In this document: positions 34,771 to 43,374 of the stretch, piece after piece
Layout: each line of letters opens with the position of its first letter
How positions within the stretch are numbered: the stretch's first letter is position 1
DNA from: Streptacidiphilus jiangxiensis
Lineage (GTDB): Bacteria; Actinomycetota; Actinomycetes; Streptomycetales; Streptomycetaceae
Length of the DNA stretch: 64,000 nt
Reading direction: 5' to 3'
NCBI RefSeq assembly: GCF_900109465.1
Contig: NZ_FOAZ01000006.1
Location: 1-64,000 of the forward strand
Translations under genes and position numbers: made by a program
The notes under the pieces: generated by a model
What the model was told of the DNA's origin: nothing
The model's database searches: none
Seen by the model: only the letters and a program-made list of their open reading frames with translations

Positions 34771-36484
34771 AGGCCGAGGCCACCGCCGCGACCAGGCAGG
34801 CGCCGAGGGCGAACCAGAAGGCGACCGCAAGCCCGTCCTGGAACGGTCCGGTGACCAGGTGCGGGAAGAAGTCCCGGCCGGTCAGGTAGTCCGCCCGCCC
34901 CGCCGGGAGGTGCTGCAGCACCTGCGGACCGAGCAGCTGCCGGATCGGGTTGTAGCCGAGGAACGCCGCGAAGAGCACGGCGAGCGGCGGCAAGTGGGAG
35001 ACCTTGGCCGCGACCGGCCCCGGCACGCCCTGGGCGACCAGCCCGTGGTCCATCGCTCCGGGCAGGCTCCCCGCCAGGCCGAGCACGATCAGGCTGAAGA
35101 AGAGTCCGATCGAGAGCACCATGGCCGCGTTCTGGAACGTCGCGGTCATGCCGGCACCGACGCCGCGCTGGCGGGCGGGCACCGCGTTCATGATCTCGGC
35201 CCGGTTGGGCGAGGCGAACAGGCCCGCGCCCAGGCCGTTGAGGACGAGGATCGCCGCGAACGCCGGGTAGGGGAAGTCAACGGGCAGGACCATGAGCAGG
35301 CCGAAGCTGAGGGCGTTCAGCAGCGCCCCGGCGATGGTGAAGAACTGTGAGCCGAAGCGGTCGGAGAGCAGGCCGGAGAGCGGCGCGGCGACCAGCAGTC
35401 CGACGGTCAGGGGAATCATGTAGATCCCGGCCCACAGCGGGGTCTGTTCGAAGCTGTAGCCGTGCAGCGGCAGCCAGATGCCCTGCAGCCAGATCACCAG
35501 GATGAACTGCAGACCGCCGCGCCCCAGCGCCGTGAGCAGGTTGGCCAGGTTACCCGCGGCGAAAGTCCGCACCCGGAACAGGGAGAGGTCGAAGAGCGGC
35601 TCGGCGACCTTGGCCTCCACGACGCAGAAGACCACCAGCAGCACCACGCCGACGCCCATCGCGGTCAGCACCCACGGGTTGCCCCAACCGGTGGTCGCGC
35701 CGTGGTAGGGCTGGATGCCGTAGGTGATGCCGACGAGCAGCGTGATCAGTCCGGCCGCGAAGGTCAGGTTGCCCCACCAGTCGATCGCCGCGGGCTGCCG
35801 GTGCCCGGTGTCCTTCAGCTTGAGGTAGGCCCACACCGAGCCGAAGACGCCGACCGGCACCGACACCAGGAACACCCAGCGCCATCCGACGGGACCGAGG
35901 ACACCGCCGAGCATCAGGCCGATGAAGGCGCCGGCTATGCCGGCGATGACGTTGATGCCGAGCGCCGTCCCGCGCTGCCGCGCCGGGAACGCGTCGGTGA
36001 TGATCGCGGTCGAGTTGGCGAAGATCAGCGCCCCGCCGACCCCCTGCACCACGCGCCAACCGATCAGCCACAGCGCCGCCTCGGTCCCGCTCCCCCAGGT
36101 CAGCGACAGCAGGATGGAACAGACGGTGAAGACGGCGAACCCGAGGTTGTACATCTTGACCCGGCCGAACATGTCGCCCAGCCGCCCGAAGGTCACCACC
36201 AGCACGGCGGTGACCACCATGAAGCCCATCATCATCCACAGCAGGTAGCTGGTGTTGTGCGGGTCGAGCGGGTCGAGGTGGATGCCGTCGAAGATGTTCG
36301 GCATGGCGATCAGCACGATCGACTGATTGATCATCACCATCAGCATGCCGAGCGTGGTGTTCGACAGGGCGATCCACTTGTAGTGGGGGCCGTGGCCGTG
36401 CTCGGCCTCGGGCGGAGCCGCAGCGGCGACTTCCGGGGACGACGTCGGACCGCCCGAGGGAGAGGCGGCGGGAGAGCTGGGCAT
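34709..36484 (-). CDS. DHA2 family MFS transporter
   Basis: 591 residues with GAAGGGA before the ATG. The N-terminus is a Ser/Pro/Ala-rich tail; helix 1 has MVMINQSIVLIAMPNIFDGI. Motif A: FGRLGDMFGRVKMYN; motif C-like GAFIGLMLGGVLGPVGW; near the C-terminus a large periplasmic loop then the last helix. About 14 helices. It is a second drug-type exporter in this window, unrelated in position to the one at 29019. A TTGTACA palindrome lies about 25-35 bases upstream of the start. Confidence 0.93.
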   Translation of the reverse strand: MPSSPAASPSGGPTSSPEVAAAAPPEAEHGHGPHYKWIALSNTTLGMLMVMINQSIVLIAMPNIFDGIHLDPLDPHNTSYLLWMMMGFMVVTAVLVVTFGRLGDMFGRVKMYNLGFAVFTVCSILLSLTWGSGTEAALWLIGWRVVQGVGGALIFANSTAIITDAFPARQRGTALGINVIAGIAGAFIGLMLGGVLGPVGWRWVFLVSVPVGVFGSVWAYLKLKDTGHRQPAAIDWWGNLTFAAGLITLLVGITYGIQPYHGATTGWGNPWVLTAMGVGVVLLVVFCVVEAKVAEPLFDLSLFRVRTFAAGNLANLLTALGRGGLQFILVIWLQGIWLPLHGYSFEQTPLWAGIYMIPLTVGLLVAAPLSGLLSDRFGSQFFTIAGALLNALSFGLLMVLPVDFPYPAFAAILVLNGLGAGLFASPNRAEIMNAVPARQRGVGAGMTATFQNAAMVLSIGLFFSLIVLGLAGSLPGAMDHGLVAQGVPGPVAAKVSHLPPLAVLFAAFLGYNPIRQLLGPQVLQHLPAGRADYLTGRDFFPHLVTGPFQDGLAVAFWFALGACLVAAVASAFTARPARPARAGDAVPAVAR

Positions 36485-36572
36485 AGGGCGTCCCTTCGGT
36501 CAATGCGCTGTACAACTATTTCAGCCGCGTCGCCGCCCTGTCATCACCGTCCGCCCCGCGAGAACGCTCGAC

Positions 36573-37049
36573 TCAGTCCTCGCCGACCTGGAGCAGGACC
36601 ACGAAGTACGCCCCGTTGCCGCCGGCCACCACGCCGTCGAAGGTGAAGCCGGTCACCGGATCCCAGCCGCCGCCCCGCTGATTGGTCCACCAGCTCGCCG
36701 TGGGACCGAGGATGTGCACGATGCGCGTGACCGCGTCGCGCGCGACCTCGCGGTCCTTGAGCGCATGCCGCGGCCGTACGAGGTCGTCGGCGGCGAGCGC
36801 GGTCATCGCCTCGACGGCCGCTTCCGCGGTGAGCGGCACCAGGGCCGCCTCGATCCGCGCACCATCCGGGGCTTCGGCCCCAGGTGGGTGGATCTCCGCG
36901 ACCAGTTCGTGCACCTGCTCCGCCAGACCCGCCGGCCCGTCACCCGCCGCACCCCGAACCGGCCATCGGCCGTACCGGACGCAGACAACGGGCTTACCGG
37001 CCAACGACTTCAGCAGCCTGCCGAGCTCCACGAGGCTCTCGTCGCGCAT
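36573..37049 (-). CDS. Hypothetical protein
   Basis: 158 residues from ATG 37049, which has GAGGAA upstream; GTG 37061 is an alternative. It reads MRDESLVELGRLLKSLAGKP, then CVRYGRWPV, a helical middle part and a C-terminal stretch WDPVTGFTFDGVVAGGNGAYF. No membrane helix or catalytic motif is recognised. Composition is ordinary for the region. Confidence 0.6.
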   Translation of the reverse strand: MRDESLVELGRLLKSLAGKPVVCVRYGRWPVRGAAGDGPAGLAEQVHELVAEIHPPGAEAPDGARIEAALVPLTAEAAVEAMTALAADDLVRPRHALKDREVARDAVTRIVHILGPTASWWTNQRGGGWDPVTGFTFDGVVAGGNGAYFVVLLQVGED

Positions 37050-37235
37050 CCGCTTCCTCACCCCCGCATCCTGGCATCCCGAAAGGGCTCATGGGGAAGG
37101 GCCCGGGGCCCTAAGATCACCGGCTGCACCACCCGTTCATATCCGCACCACTCGCACCATTCGCAGCACTCGCATCACGGCAACTCCCGATCGCCCCCGC
37201 CCGCACCCTGCGCACGGACAGAACGGAACACCCCC

Positions 37236-37598
37236 ATGAACGTGGCACTGTGGATCGTCCAAGGCCTGCTCGCCGCCGTCTTCCTGTTCTCGGGAGCCAC
37301 GAAGGCGACGCGGTCGAAGGAGAAGCTGATCGCGAGCGGGCAGACGGGCGTCGCCCCTTTCCCACTCCCGGTCATCCGGGTCGTCGCCGTGCTGGAGGTG
37401 CTGGCGGCCGTCGGGCTGGTGCTCCCGCAGGCCACCGGTACCGCCCAGGTGCTGACGCCGCTCGCCGCCGTGGGGCTGATCGCCGTCATGATCGGCGCGG
37501 CCTTCGCGCACTGGAGCCTGCGCGAGTACAAGCAGGTCTTCGGCGTCAACCTGGTGGTGCTGCTCATGTGCGTGTTCGTGGCCACCGGCCGGTTCTGA
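37236..37598 (+). CDS. DoxX family membrane protein
   Basis: 120 residues. Four hydrophobic segments, the typical start WIVQGLLAAVFLFSGATKAT and a basic loop SKEKL; then VIRVVAVLEVLAAVGLVLP. This matches the short DoxX-like family, which is membrane-bound and linked in some species to redox or sulfur-oxidant defence. The ribosome site is weak (GGAA). Confidence 0.87.
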   Translation: MNVALWIVQGLLAAVFLFSGATKATRSKEKLIASGQTGVAPFPLPVIRVVAVLEVLAAVGLVLPQATGTAQVLTPLAAVGLIAVMIGAAFAHWSLREYKQVFGVNLVVLLMCVFVATGRF

Positions 37599-37674
37599 CA
37601 CAAGCCGACTCCTGGGAACGGGTCCGGCCGCGCCGCGGCCCTCCCTGACCCGCAGCGTAGGCGATCATCGAGGC

Positions 37675-38322
37675 ATGTCCTCGCTCACCGGTCCGCTCAA
37701 CGTCACCAGCACCTTTGTCACCTTCTTCGCCGTCGTCGGGCCACCGAAGGTGATGCTGACGTTCGCACACGTGGCACGGGAGCGCACCGCGTTGGAGGCG
37801 CGCCGGGTGGCGCTGCTCGCTTCCGGCGCGTCCGCGCTGCTGGGCGCGCTGTGCGCGTGGACGGCGCCCTACGTGACGGACTTCTTCCACATCAGCTCCG
37901 AGTCGCTGGAGCTGGCCGGCGGGATCATCTTCTTCCTCTACGCGGTGGGGCTGGTGCTCGGCATGCACCTGGGGGCCGACAGCCCCGAGGAGGCGGACGA
38001 GATGCATCCGCTGGTCTCCGGCTTCCGCGAGCTGCTGCTCCCGTACGTGGTGAGTCCGCTGGCGGTGACCGCCGTGCTGGTGGAGTCCCTCAGCCGCGAG
38101 GGCTGGGCCTGGCGCTCCAGCGTCGTGGCGTCCTTCGTCGCCGTCGCCCTGATCGACGCGGTCTGCATGGTCGCGACGACTGGTCTGCTGCGCAAGGTCC
38201 ACACGACCACGCTCGAGATGTGCTCCCGACTGCTGGGCCTGCTGCTCGCGGCCGTGGGCGTGGAGCTGTTCCTGACGGGGCTGGACCGGGCGATCAGCGC
38301 CTGGGGGCAGAACCAGCACTGA
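37675..38322 (+). CDS. MarC family integral membrane protein
   Basis: 215 residues with six hydrophobic segments. The start (TSTFVTFFAVVGPPKVMLTF) and the middle part (GGIIFFLYAVGLVLG, then ELLLPYVVSPLAVTAVLV) match the MarC/UPF0056 group of putative transporters of unknown cargo. Direction is the same as the DoxX gene, 76 bases upstream. Confidence 0.88.
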   Translation: MSSLTGPLNVTSTFVTFFAVVGPPKVMLTFAHVARERTALEARRVALLASGASALLGALCAWTAPYVTDFFHISSESLELAGGIIFFLYAVGLVLGMHLGADSPEEADEMHPLVSGFRELLLPYVVSPLAVTAVLVESLSREGWAWRSSVVASFVAVALIDAVCMVATTGLLRKVHTTTLEMCSRLLGLLLAAVGVELFLTGLDRAISAWGQNQH

Positions 38323-38400
38323 ACGGGCGGGCCACGGCAGGGATGGGCCGTTGCGCTACTGTGTCGCCCCGCCCGTCAGGAAGTGGAGTGGAGTCGTCCC

Positions 38401-38898
38401 GTGTCCGCCTTGCCGATCGTCACCAGCTTCACCTCCTCGCCGGAGATGGTCCTGCGGTCCTACCGTGCCTGCCACCGGAGCCGCTACCTGAACCGGCTGG
38501 CACTGATGATCACCTGTGCGACCGTGGGCCTGATCGAGGTGGCGATCTCCCTGAACGGGAGCTTCCCGGTGCGGTGGGCAGGCGTGGCGCTGGCCCTGTG
38601 GGGCGTCGCATTCTTCGCCTGGCGCGAGCTCTCGGTGCGCCGGCAGCTCGCGCCCTACCTCAAGGGCTCCCGTCAGGTGACGATCACGCTCACCGAGACC
38701 GAGTACCGCACTCAGGGCCCGGACCGGGCCACGGCCAGGACCTGGACGACGTTCAGCAGCGTCACGCGCGTCGGCGACTTCTGGGTGCTGCGTCTGTCGC
38801 CGCAGGCGGCCATGGGTCTGCCGGTCTCGGCCCTCGACGAGCAGCAGACCGCCGCGTTCACCGCGCTGATGCGCGAGAAGGGGCTCTGCCCCGCTTAG
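38401..38898 (+). CDS. YcxB-like membrane protein
   Basis: 165 residues from GTG 38401, which has GGAGTGGAG at fair spacing; an earlier ATG at 38383 is possible. Two close membrane helices (LALMITCATVGLIEVAISL; VALALWGVAFFAW) are followed by a PH-like tail with TITLTETEYRTQGPDRATAR and SVTRVGDFWVLRLSPQAAMG. This matches the YcxB-like C-terminal domain family of unknown role. A TACTGT box lies about 40 bases upstream. Confidence 0.8.
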   Translation: MSALPIVTSFTSSPEMVLRSYRACHRSRYLNRLALMITCATVGLIEVAISLNGSFPVRWAGVALALWGVAFFAWRELSVRRQLAPYLKGSRQVTITLTETEYRTQGPDRATARTWTTFSSVTRVGDFWVLRLSPQAAMGLPVSALDEQQTAAFTALMREKGLCPA

Positions 38899-38914
38899 AG
38901 CGTCCGCCAGTAGG

Positions 38915-39783
38915 TCATCGGATGCGTGGGCTACGAGGTCGGGCGTTCCAGCGGTAGTGCGTCCAGGCGCGTCGGACGAGGCAGGGGACGGTGATGATGG
39001 AGCTGGCCAGCGCAAGGAAGAACTCAACCGCAGTCCTGGGGCGCTCGGTGCAGCGTCGGAGATTACCGAAGCTATTCATCCGGGAGTTCGTGCGTTCGAC
39101 GACCCATCGGCCGTCGCTTTGGATTGGGGTCTTCACGCCACGTGGGGCGATCCGGGCCTCGATCCGGCGGTCGGCCAGATCCTCGTGGACCGGGCGGTAG
39201 TCGTATCCGGCGTCCAGGGTCGGACGCGGGTACTCGGGCAGCGGTCCCAGGGCCGTCTCCAGGGCGGTGTACCGGCCGAGGGTTACGGGCAGCAGGGCAT
39301 CGTCGCGGATGCCGGCCGGCGCAGGTTCCGTGACCAGCGGCATGCCGCTCGCGTCTGTCAGCCGGGACCGTTCGAGGCCGGGCTCGGCCGGGTCGACCGG
39401 GCTCTTGCCGGCACATTCGCCTCCGGAGGGGCTTTGCTGATGCAGCCGTCGGCGTTGAGGCGGCCGAGTTCAAGGCCGATCATGTGGTCATATGCGGCGA
39501 GTACGAGCAGTCGAAGGGTCTCCATCCCGCCGGTGGCGATCCACTCGTCATGGCGACGGCACAAGGTGGTGGACGAGCAGTGCTCGTCGGCGTCGCGTGC
39601 GTAGCCGCACCCGAAGACCAGGACCTGCACCAGGCGATCGAAGACCACCGCGTCGCTGATCCGCTGGATCCCCCAATGATCATGAAGCATGGAGAACTCC
39701 ATAGTCAGGTGGATCGTGCCTGCCCTGCTGCCACCGCACCACACCGGCCGACGGATGGCTTCAGCCATCAGTTCTGGCCGCAA
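38915..39783 (-). mobile_element. IS5-type transposase gene broken by a frameshift
   Basis: Read from about 39783 leftwards the frame gives the N-terminal half: MLHDHWGIQRISDAVVFDR, LVQVLVFGCGYARDADEHC and LGRLNADGCISKAP (first catalytic Asp). Near 39405-39420 it shifts to the frame ending at 38915, with DASGMPLVTE, LDAGYDYRPV (second Asp) and GRWVVERTNSRMNSF (catalytic Glu). All three acidic residues remain, so the break looks young. Terminal inverted repeats could not be found by eye, so the ends of the element are not set. Its 5' part overlaps the end of the next gene by 23 bases. Confidence 0.78.
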
Positions 39784-40492
39784 GCGCGGCTGCCGCGCGG
39801 ATCTGACGGCGGCCCTCCTCGCTACGGCTCCAGATCAACGCATGGCGTTCGCGCGGCACTTGGTGGCTCACGTAGGCGAACTCCATGACGGCGACGACGT
39901 CGGACATCCGCCAGCCGTGCATGGGACCTGACGCTTCGGTGACCTCCCTGAGGTCGTCCAAGTGTTGGGCGATGGCTAGGCTGCCGCCCTCGATCGGCCA
40001 CGGATCCCATGCCGAGACCTCGTCCTGGACGGCGTCGGACTCGATTCGGTGGATCATGGACGTCTCCGTCTCCTGGAAGACACCGTCGCCGCTCGCGTTC
40101 TCGGCACCCACGCGTCCATCGGTGTGCGCGAGGTAGCGGATCGGACTGGCGAAACTTGGGCCGAACCAGTCGAAGTACCAGCCCTGCACGGGGTCGGCCC
40201 ACGCGTACGTCCCGAGCTCGTAGCTCCACTCGTCAGTGCGCTCCCGCCGTTCGCCGCTCACCCCCGCGCGGCTGTGTCGCACCGTGTAGCGGAGCCCGCC
40301 GAACTTCTGGGCGAAGCCTTCCCGTCGAATCACCAGTTCCATTGGGGCGGGGACCAGCCGACCTCTACGGTCGCGGACCCGCAGCAGTTCCGTGGGAAGT
40401 CGAGGCTGTGTCGACTGATGCCAGCAGCCGGTGCGGTCGAGCAAGCCCTGGGCCCGTGGGGACAGCCCTGATGGGTCTTCCAGGATGTGCAT
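39761..40492 (-). CDS. Hypothetical protein
   Basis: 243 residues. It contains WSYELGTYAWADPVQGWYFD, then GPSFASPIRYLAHTDG, EVSAWDPWPIEGGSLAIAQH and ALIWSRSEEGRRQIRAAAAL. No signal peptide, membrane helix or catalytic motif is seen. The C-terminal end overlaps the transposase frame, so it may have been changed by the insertion. Family not recognised. Confidence 0.55.
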   Translation of the reverse strand: MHILEDPSGLSPRAQGLLDRTGCWHQSTQPRLPTELLRVRDRRGRLVPAPMELVIRREGFAQKFGGLRYTVRHSRAGVSGERRERTDEWSYELGTYAWADPVQGWYFDWFGPSFASPIRYLAHTDGRVGAENASGDGVFQETETSMIHRIESDAVQDEVSAWDPWPIEGGSLAIAQHLDDLREVTEASGPMHGWRMSDVVAVMEFAYVSHQVPRERHALIWSRSEEGRRQIRAAAALAARTDG

Positions 40493-40640
40493 GTTCTACC
40501 TTTTCGACGTGAAGACTGGATCAGCGGACGGCTCCTGCGAACACCCCGCGTTCCGCGTCGCGGACCGATACGATCACGAACCGCGCCTGCCGGGTGGCAG
40601 GTGTTCGCAGACAGAGCATGAACAAGGGGGAAATTCGCCT

Positions 40641-41057
40641 GTGTTGAAAGGCATCCTGCGCGCCGGCGTGATCGCCGCCACCATCGGGCTGGCCGCCGCG
40701 GTCCCGGTCACCGCCGGGGCGGCCGACCGGTCCTCCGGGACGTTCTTCGTCCTCAAGGCCCCCGGCACGGCCCGGGCCCACCACCGTTTCGACGTCCAGC
40801 CGGAGGGGATCGACAAGCGGGCCCGCCACCCGTGGTTCTGCCTTCAGTGGCGCGAGGGCACGCACGGCACGTGGCACTCCTACTGCCCGCCGCAGCACAT
40901 CTTCTTCGACCCGGACGGCTTCGGCACTCTGGTCACCCCGGTCGAGTTCGACAAGCCGGGCACGTACCAGCTGCGTGCGGTCCTGGAGACCGTCCGCAAC
41001 CACCGGCTGGTGCCGTTGGACTACTCCAACACCGACACCATCCGCGTGACCCGCTGA
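40641..41057 (+). CDS. Small secreted protein
   Basis: 138 residues from GTG 40641, preceded by AAGGGGGA. A classical signal peptide (MLKGILRAGVIAATIGLAAA with cleavage likely after TAGAA) is followed by a domain with two Cys (PWFCLQWREGTHGTWHSYC) and a beta-rich end, LVTPVEFDKPGTYQLRAVL. The plan suggests an extracellular Ig-like or PKD-like fold with a disulfide. No enzyme motif is seen. A strong terminator follows. Confidence 0.72.
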   Translation: MLKGILRAGVIAATIGLAAAVPVTAGAADRSSGTFFVLKAPGTARAHHRFDVQPEGIDKRARHPWFCLQWREGTHGTWHSYCPPQHIFFDPDGFGTLVTPVEFDKPGTYQLRAVLETVRNHRLVPLDYSNTDTIRVTR

Positions 41058-41065
41058 TGCAGCAA

Positions 41066-41106
41066 CCCCTGCACCGACCGGAGTGAACTCCCGGTCGGTG
41101 CAGGGG
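41066..41106 (+). terminator. Strong hairpin after the small secreted protein gene
   Basis: Perfect 16-bp inverted repeat: CCCCTGCACCGACCGG (41066-41081) with CCGGTCGGTGCAGGGG (41091-41106), 9-base loop, no T-run. It lies between convergent genes and may serve both. Confidence 0.78.
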
Positions 41107-41140
41107 CGTCGATTGCGTGCGGCGGCGGGGCGGCGGCCGG

Positions 41141-41539
41141 TCAGGCCGTGGGGACGCCCGCGAGGCGGGCCTGTTCCTGGGTCAGCGCCTCGACGAACGT
41201 CTTGCCCGCCGAGTTGCCCATGAAGACCCGGGCCGCGCCGGTGAGCAGCATCAGCCCGCCGGTCTTGATCCCCAACGAGTAGCGGCGCTCGCCGCCCAGC
41301 GTCACGAAGATCACGCTGCCCATGGTGTACCAGGTCTTCTTCCAGGTCACCTGCGAGACCGGCGCCCGGTCCAGCAGCTGGCCCTGGGTGCCGACCAGGA
41401 CGAGCTCGCCCCCGGCGAGGTAGACCTTGCCGCTCTGTGCAATCGGCCGCATGCCGCCGAGGCCGGTGCCCATCTGCACCTGCTCGCCGACGTACACCGG
41501 CTGCACCTGCGGAACGTACTGCTCCTGCTGCTGCCCCAT
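41141..41539 (-). CDS. Hypothetical protein, PH/GRAM-like
   Basis: 132 residues with GGGGGAGG before the ATG. A Gln-rich start (MGQQQEQYVPQVQPVYVGEQ) leads to a beta-rich part: KVYLAGGELVLVGTQGQLLD, then VSQVTWKKTWYTMGSVIFVT and ERRYSLGIKTG. This plan resembles small PH/GRAM-like domain proteins. Function unknown. Confidence 0.6.
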   Translation of the reverse strand: MGQQQEQYVPQVQPVYVGEQVQMGTGLGGMRPIAQSGKVYLAGGELVLVGTQGQLLDRAPVSQVTWKKTWYTMGSVIFVTLGGERRYSLGIKTGGLMLLTGAARVFMGNSAGKTFVEALTQEQARLAGVPTA

Positions 41540-41659
41540 GACCGGGCCTCCCCCGTGGTGTGCGGAGGGACGCCTCAGGTCGGCGCCCTCCGGGATGGAA
41601 TCCGCGTCATGCTGGCACCGGTCCCTGGGCGCGTCAACAGGCGTGCCCAGGACGCGGGA

Positions 41660-43273
41660 TCACGCCGTGGCCTTGGGCAGGGTCCACTGCTGGTCGGTGC
41701 CGCTGCCGCAGTCCCAGATGACGGTCTGCGTGCCGGCGCCACCCCAGTTCGCGTCGGAGAGGCAGCGGCCCGACTGCGGGTTGAGCAGCGTCCCGTCGGC
41801 CTGCGGCACCCAATTCTGGGCTCCGGTGCCGTTGCAGGCGTAGAGGTCGACGCCGGTGCCGTCGGCGATGCCGCCGCCGGAGACGTCGAGGCACTTGCCC
41901 ATCGCCCGCACGGTGTTGCCGTACCCGACCGTCCAGCTCTGCGGGACCGTGCCGTTGCAGCCGTAGACCTGCACCGGCATGTTGTCCAGGAACGCCCCGT
42001 TGCGCACGTCCAGGCACAGGCCCTGGTTGGCGACGGTGACCTGCCCGACGGACGTCACCGGCGCCGCCGGGGCGCCCGCGAACGCGGCCTGCATGCGCGG
42101 CAGCAGGTCGAAGAGGTCCTGGTCCCAGCACGTGTGGTCGTGGCCGCCGTCGCAGGAACCCCATCCGGCCCCGCCGCCGAAGTCCACGAAGTACGGGTGC
42201 TGACCGGCGTTCACCAAGGCCGCGTCGAAGTGCTGCGACTCGCTCTCCAGCCAGAACTCGTCGTTGTCGGGCAGGCTCTTGCCGTTGCCGACGTAGAGGG
42301 AGACGTTCATCCCCGAGAAGGCGGAGGCGTTCTCGGTCGGGTCGGCCGCGGTCCACAGCGAGTCGTTGAACGGGGGTGTCACCACCGAGAACGGATACGG
42401 CGTCCCGTACATGGCGTCGGTGTTGGAGACGCTGGGCGCGTAGGGGTCGCTGACCGGGTGACAGGCGCTCCAGGCCCGCTGACCGGGAGCCAGGAGGTCG
42501 ATCAGGGCGGCGGGCACCTGGGTGTCCTGGTTGGTCATCGAGGCGACCATCACCTCACGGAAGATCATCTCGTTCCGCGAGAGGTCGTCCTCGCCGGACA
42601 GGCTGGCGACCTGGCTGAACATGTCCGGGTGGAGCTGGGCCAGGTGGAGGGCGCCGAAGCCGCCCATGGAGATCCCGGCGATGCCCCGGTGCGCCCGGTC
42701 CGCGACGGTGCGCAGGTTGGCGTCGATGAACGGGACCACCTGGTCGATCTCGAAGTTCTCCCAGTTCTGCGCGCCCGCCTCGGTGTTCTGCATCAGCCAG
42801 TTGGTGTACCAGCTGCGCGCGCCGCCGTCCGGCATGACGATGATCATCCCGGAGCTGTTCTTGATCCCGTCGAACTTCGGCATGTTCGACTGGCCGTAGA
42901 ACGAGGCGTCGAAGTAGTCGCACGGGTCGCCGGGCGAGCCGTTCAGCAGGTAGAGCACCGGGTAGCGCTTGCCGGGGTTGCTGTAGTAGTCCGACGGCAG
43001 CACGATCCGGATGTGGTGCCCCACCGTGCCGGGGGCGTTGGCCACCTGGGCGCTGTCGACGGTGATCCGGAAGTCCGTCGGGGTGTCGGCGGGGATGTAC
43101 GGGTTGTCGACCAGCGAGGGGTCGCTGACCTGGGTCAGGCCGAAGCCGTCGGCCAGCACGGGGGCGCCGGCCGAGGTGTCGGCGTGGGCGGTGGTGGCGG
43201 TGAGGAAGGTGCCGGTCACGGTGGCGAGCGCGGTCACGAAGGCGGCCAGGGCAGCGGCCAACCGGTGTTTCAC
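41660..43273 (-). CDS. Secreted esterase (antigen 85/esterase D-like) with ricin-type lectin domain
   Basis: 537 residues from GTG 43273 with GGAGGA upstream. A signal peptide (about 1-36, ending TTAHA) precedes an alpha/beta-hydrolase domain of the antigen 85 / esterase group: LYLLNGSPGDPCDYFD, the nucleophile elbow GIAGISMGGFGALH and SCDGGHDHTCW, where His is the likely catalytic base. The last 120 residues form a ricin B-type carbohydrate-binding module with repeated QxW (PQSWTVGYGN, AQNWVPQADG, DQQWTLPK). It probably acts on ester-substituted polysaccharide or mycolate-like esters outside the cell; the exact substrate is not clear. Confidence 0.9.
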   Translation of the reverse strand: MKHRLAAALAAFVTALATVTGTFLTATTAHADTSAGAPVLADGFGLTQVSDPSLVDNPYIPADTPTDFRITVDSAQVANAPGTVGHHIRIVLPSDYYSNPGKRYPVLYLLNGSPGDPCDYFDASFYGQSNMPKFDGIKNSSGMIIVMPDGGARSWYTNWLMQNTEAGAQNWENFEIDQVVPFIDANLRTVADRAHRGIAGISMGGFGALHLAQLHPDMFSQVASLSGEDDLSRNEMIFREVMVASMTNQDTQVPAALIDLLAPGQRAWSACHPVSDPYAPSVSNTDAMYGTPYPFSVVTPPFNDSLWTAADPTENASAFSGMNVSLYVGNGKSLPDNDEFWLESESQHFDAALVNAGQHPYFVDFGGGAGWGSCDGGHDHTCWDQDLFDLLPRMQAAFAGAPAAPVTSVGQVTVANQGLCLDVRNGAFLDNMPVQVYGCNGTVPQSWTVGYGNTVRAMGKCLDVSGGGIADGTGVDLYACNGTGAQNWVPQADGTLLNPQSGRCLSDANWGGAGTQTVIWDCGSGTDQQWTLPKATA

Positions 43274-43374
43274 AAGGTCCTCCCGGACGACGGGGATTGA
43301 GGGTGGATGTCGGCGGACGGGACGGAGCCCGCCACGGTGGTGCGAGCGGAGGTCGACGGGGCGCGTCGGTGCGG

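Noticed and set aside
36510..36525. TTGTACA palindrome upstream of the transporter as an operator
   Set aside because: A single short palindrome with no adjacent regulator gene; too weak to annotate.
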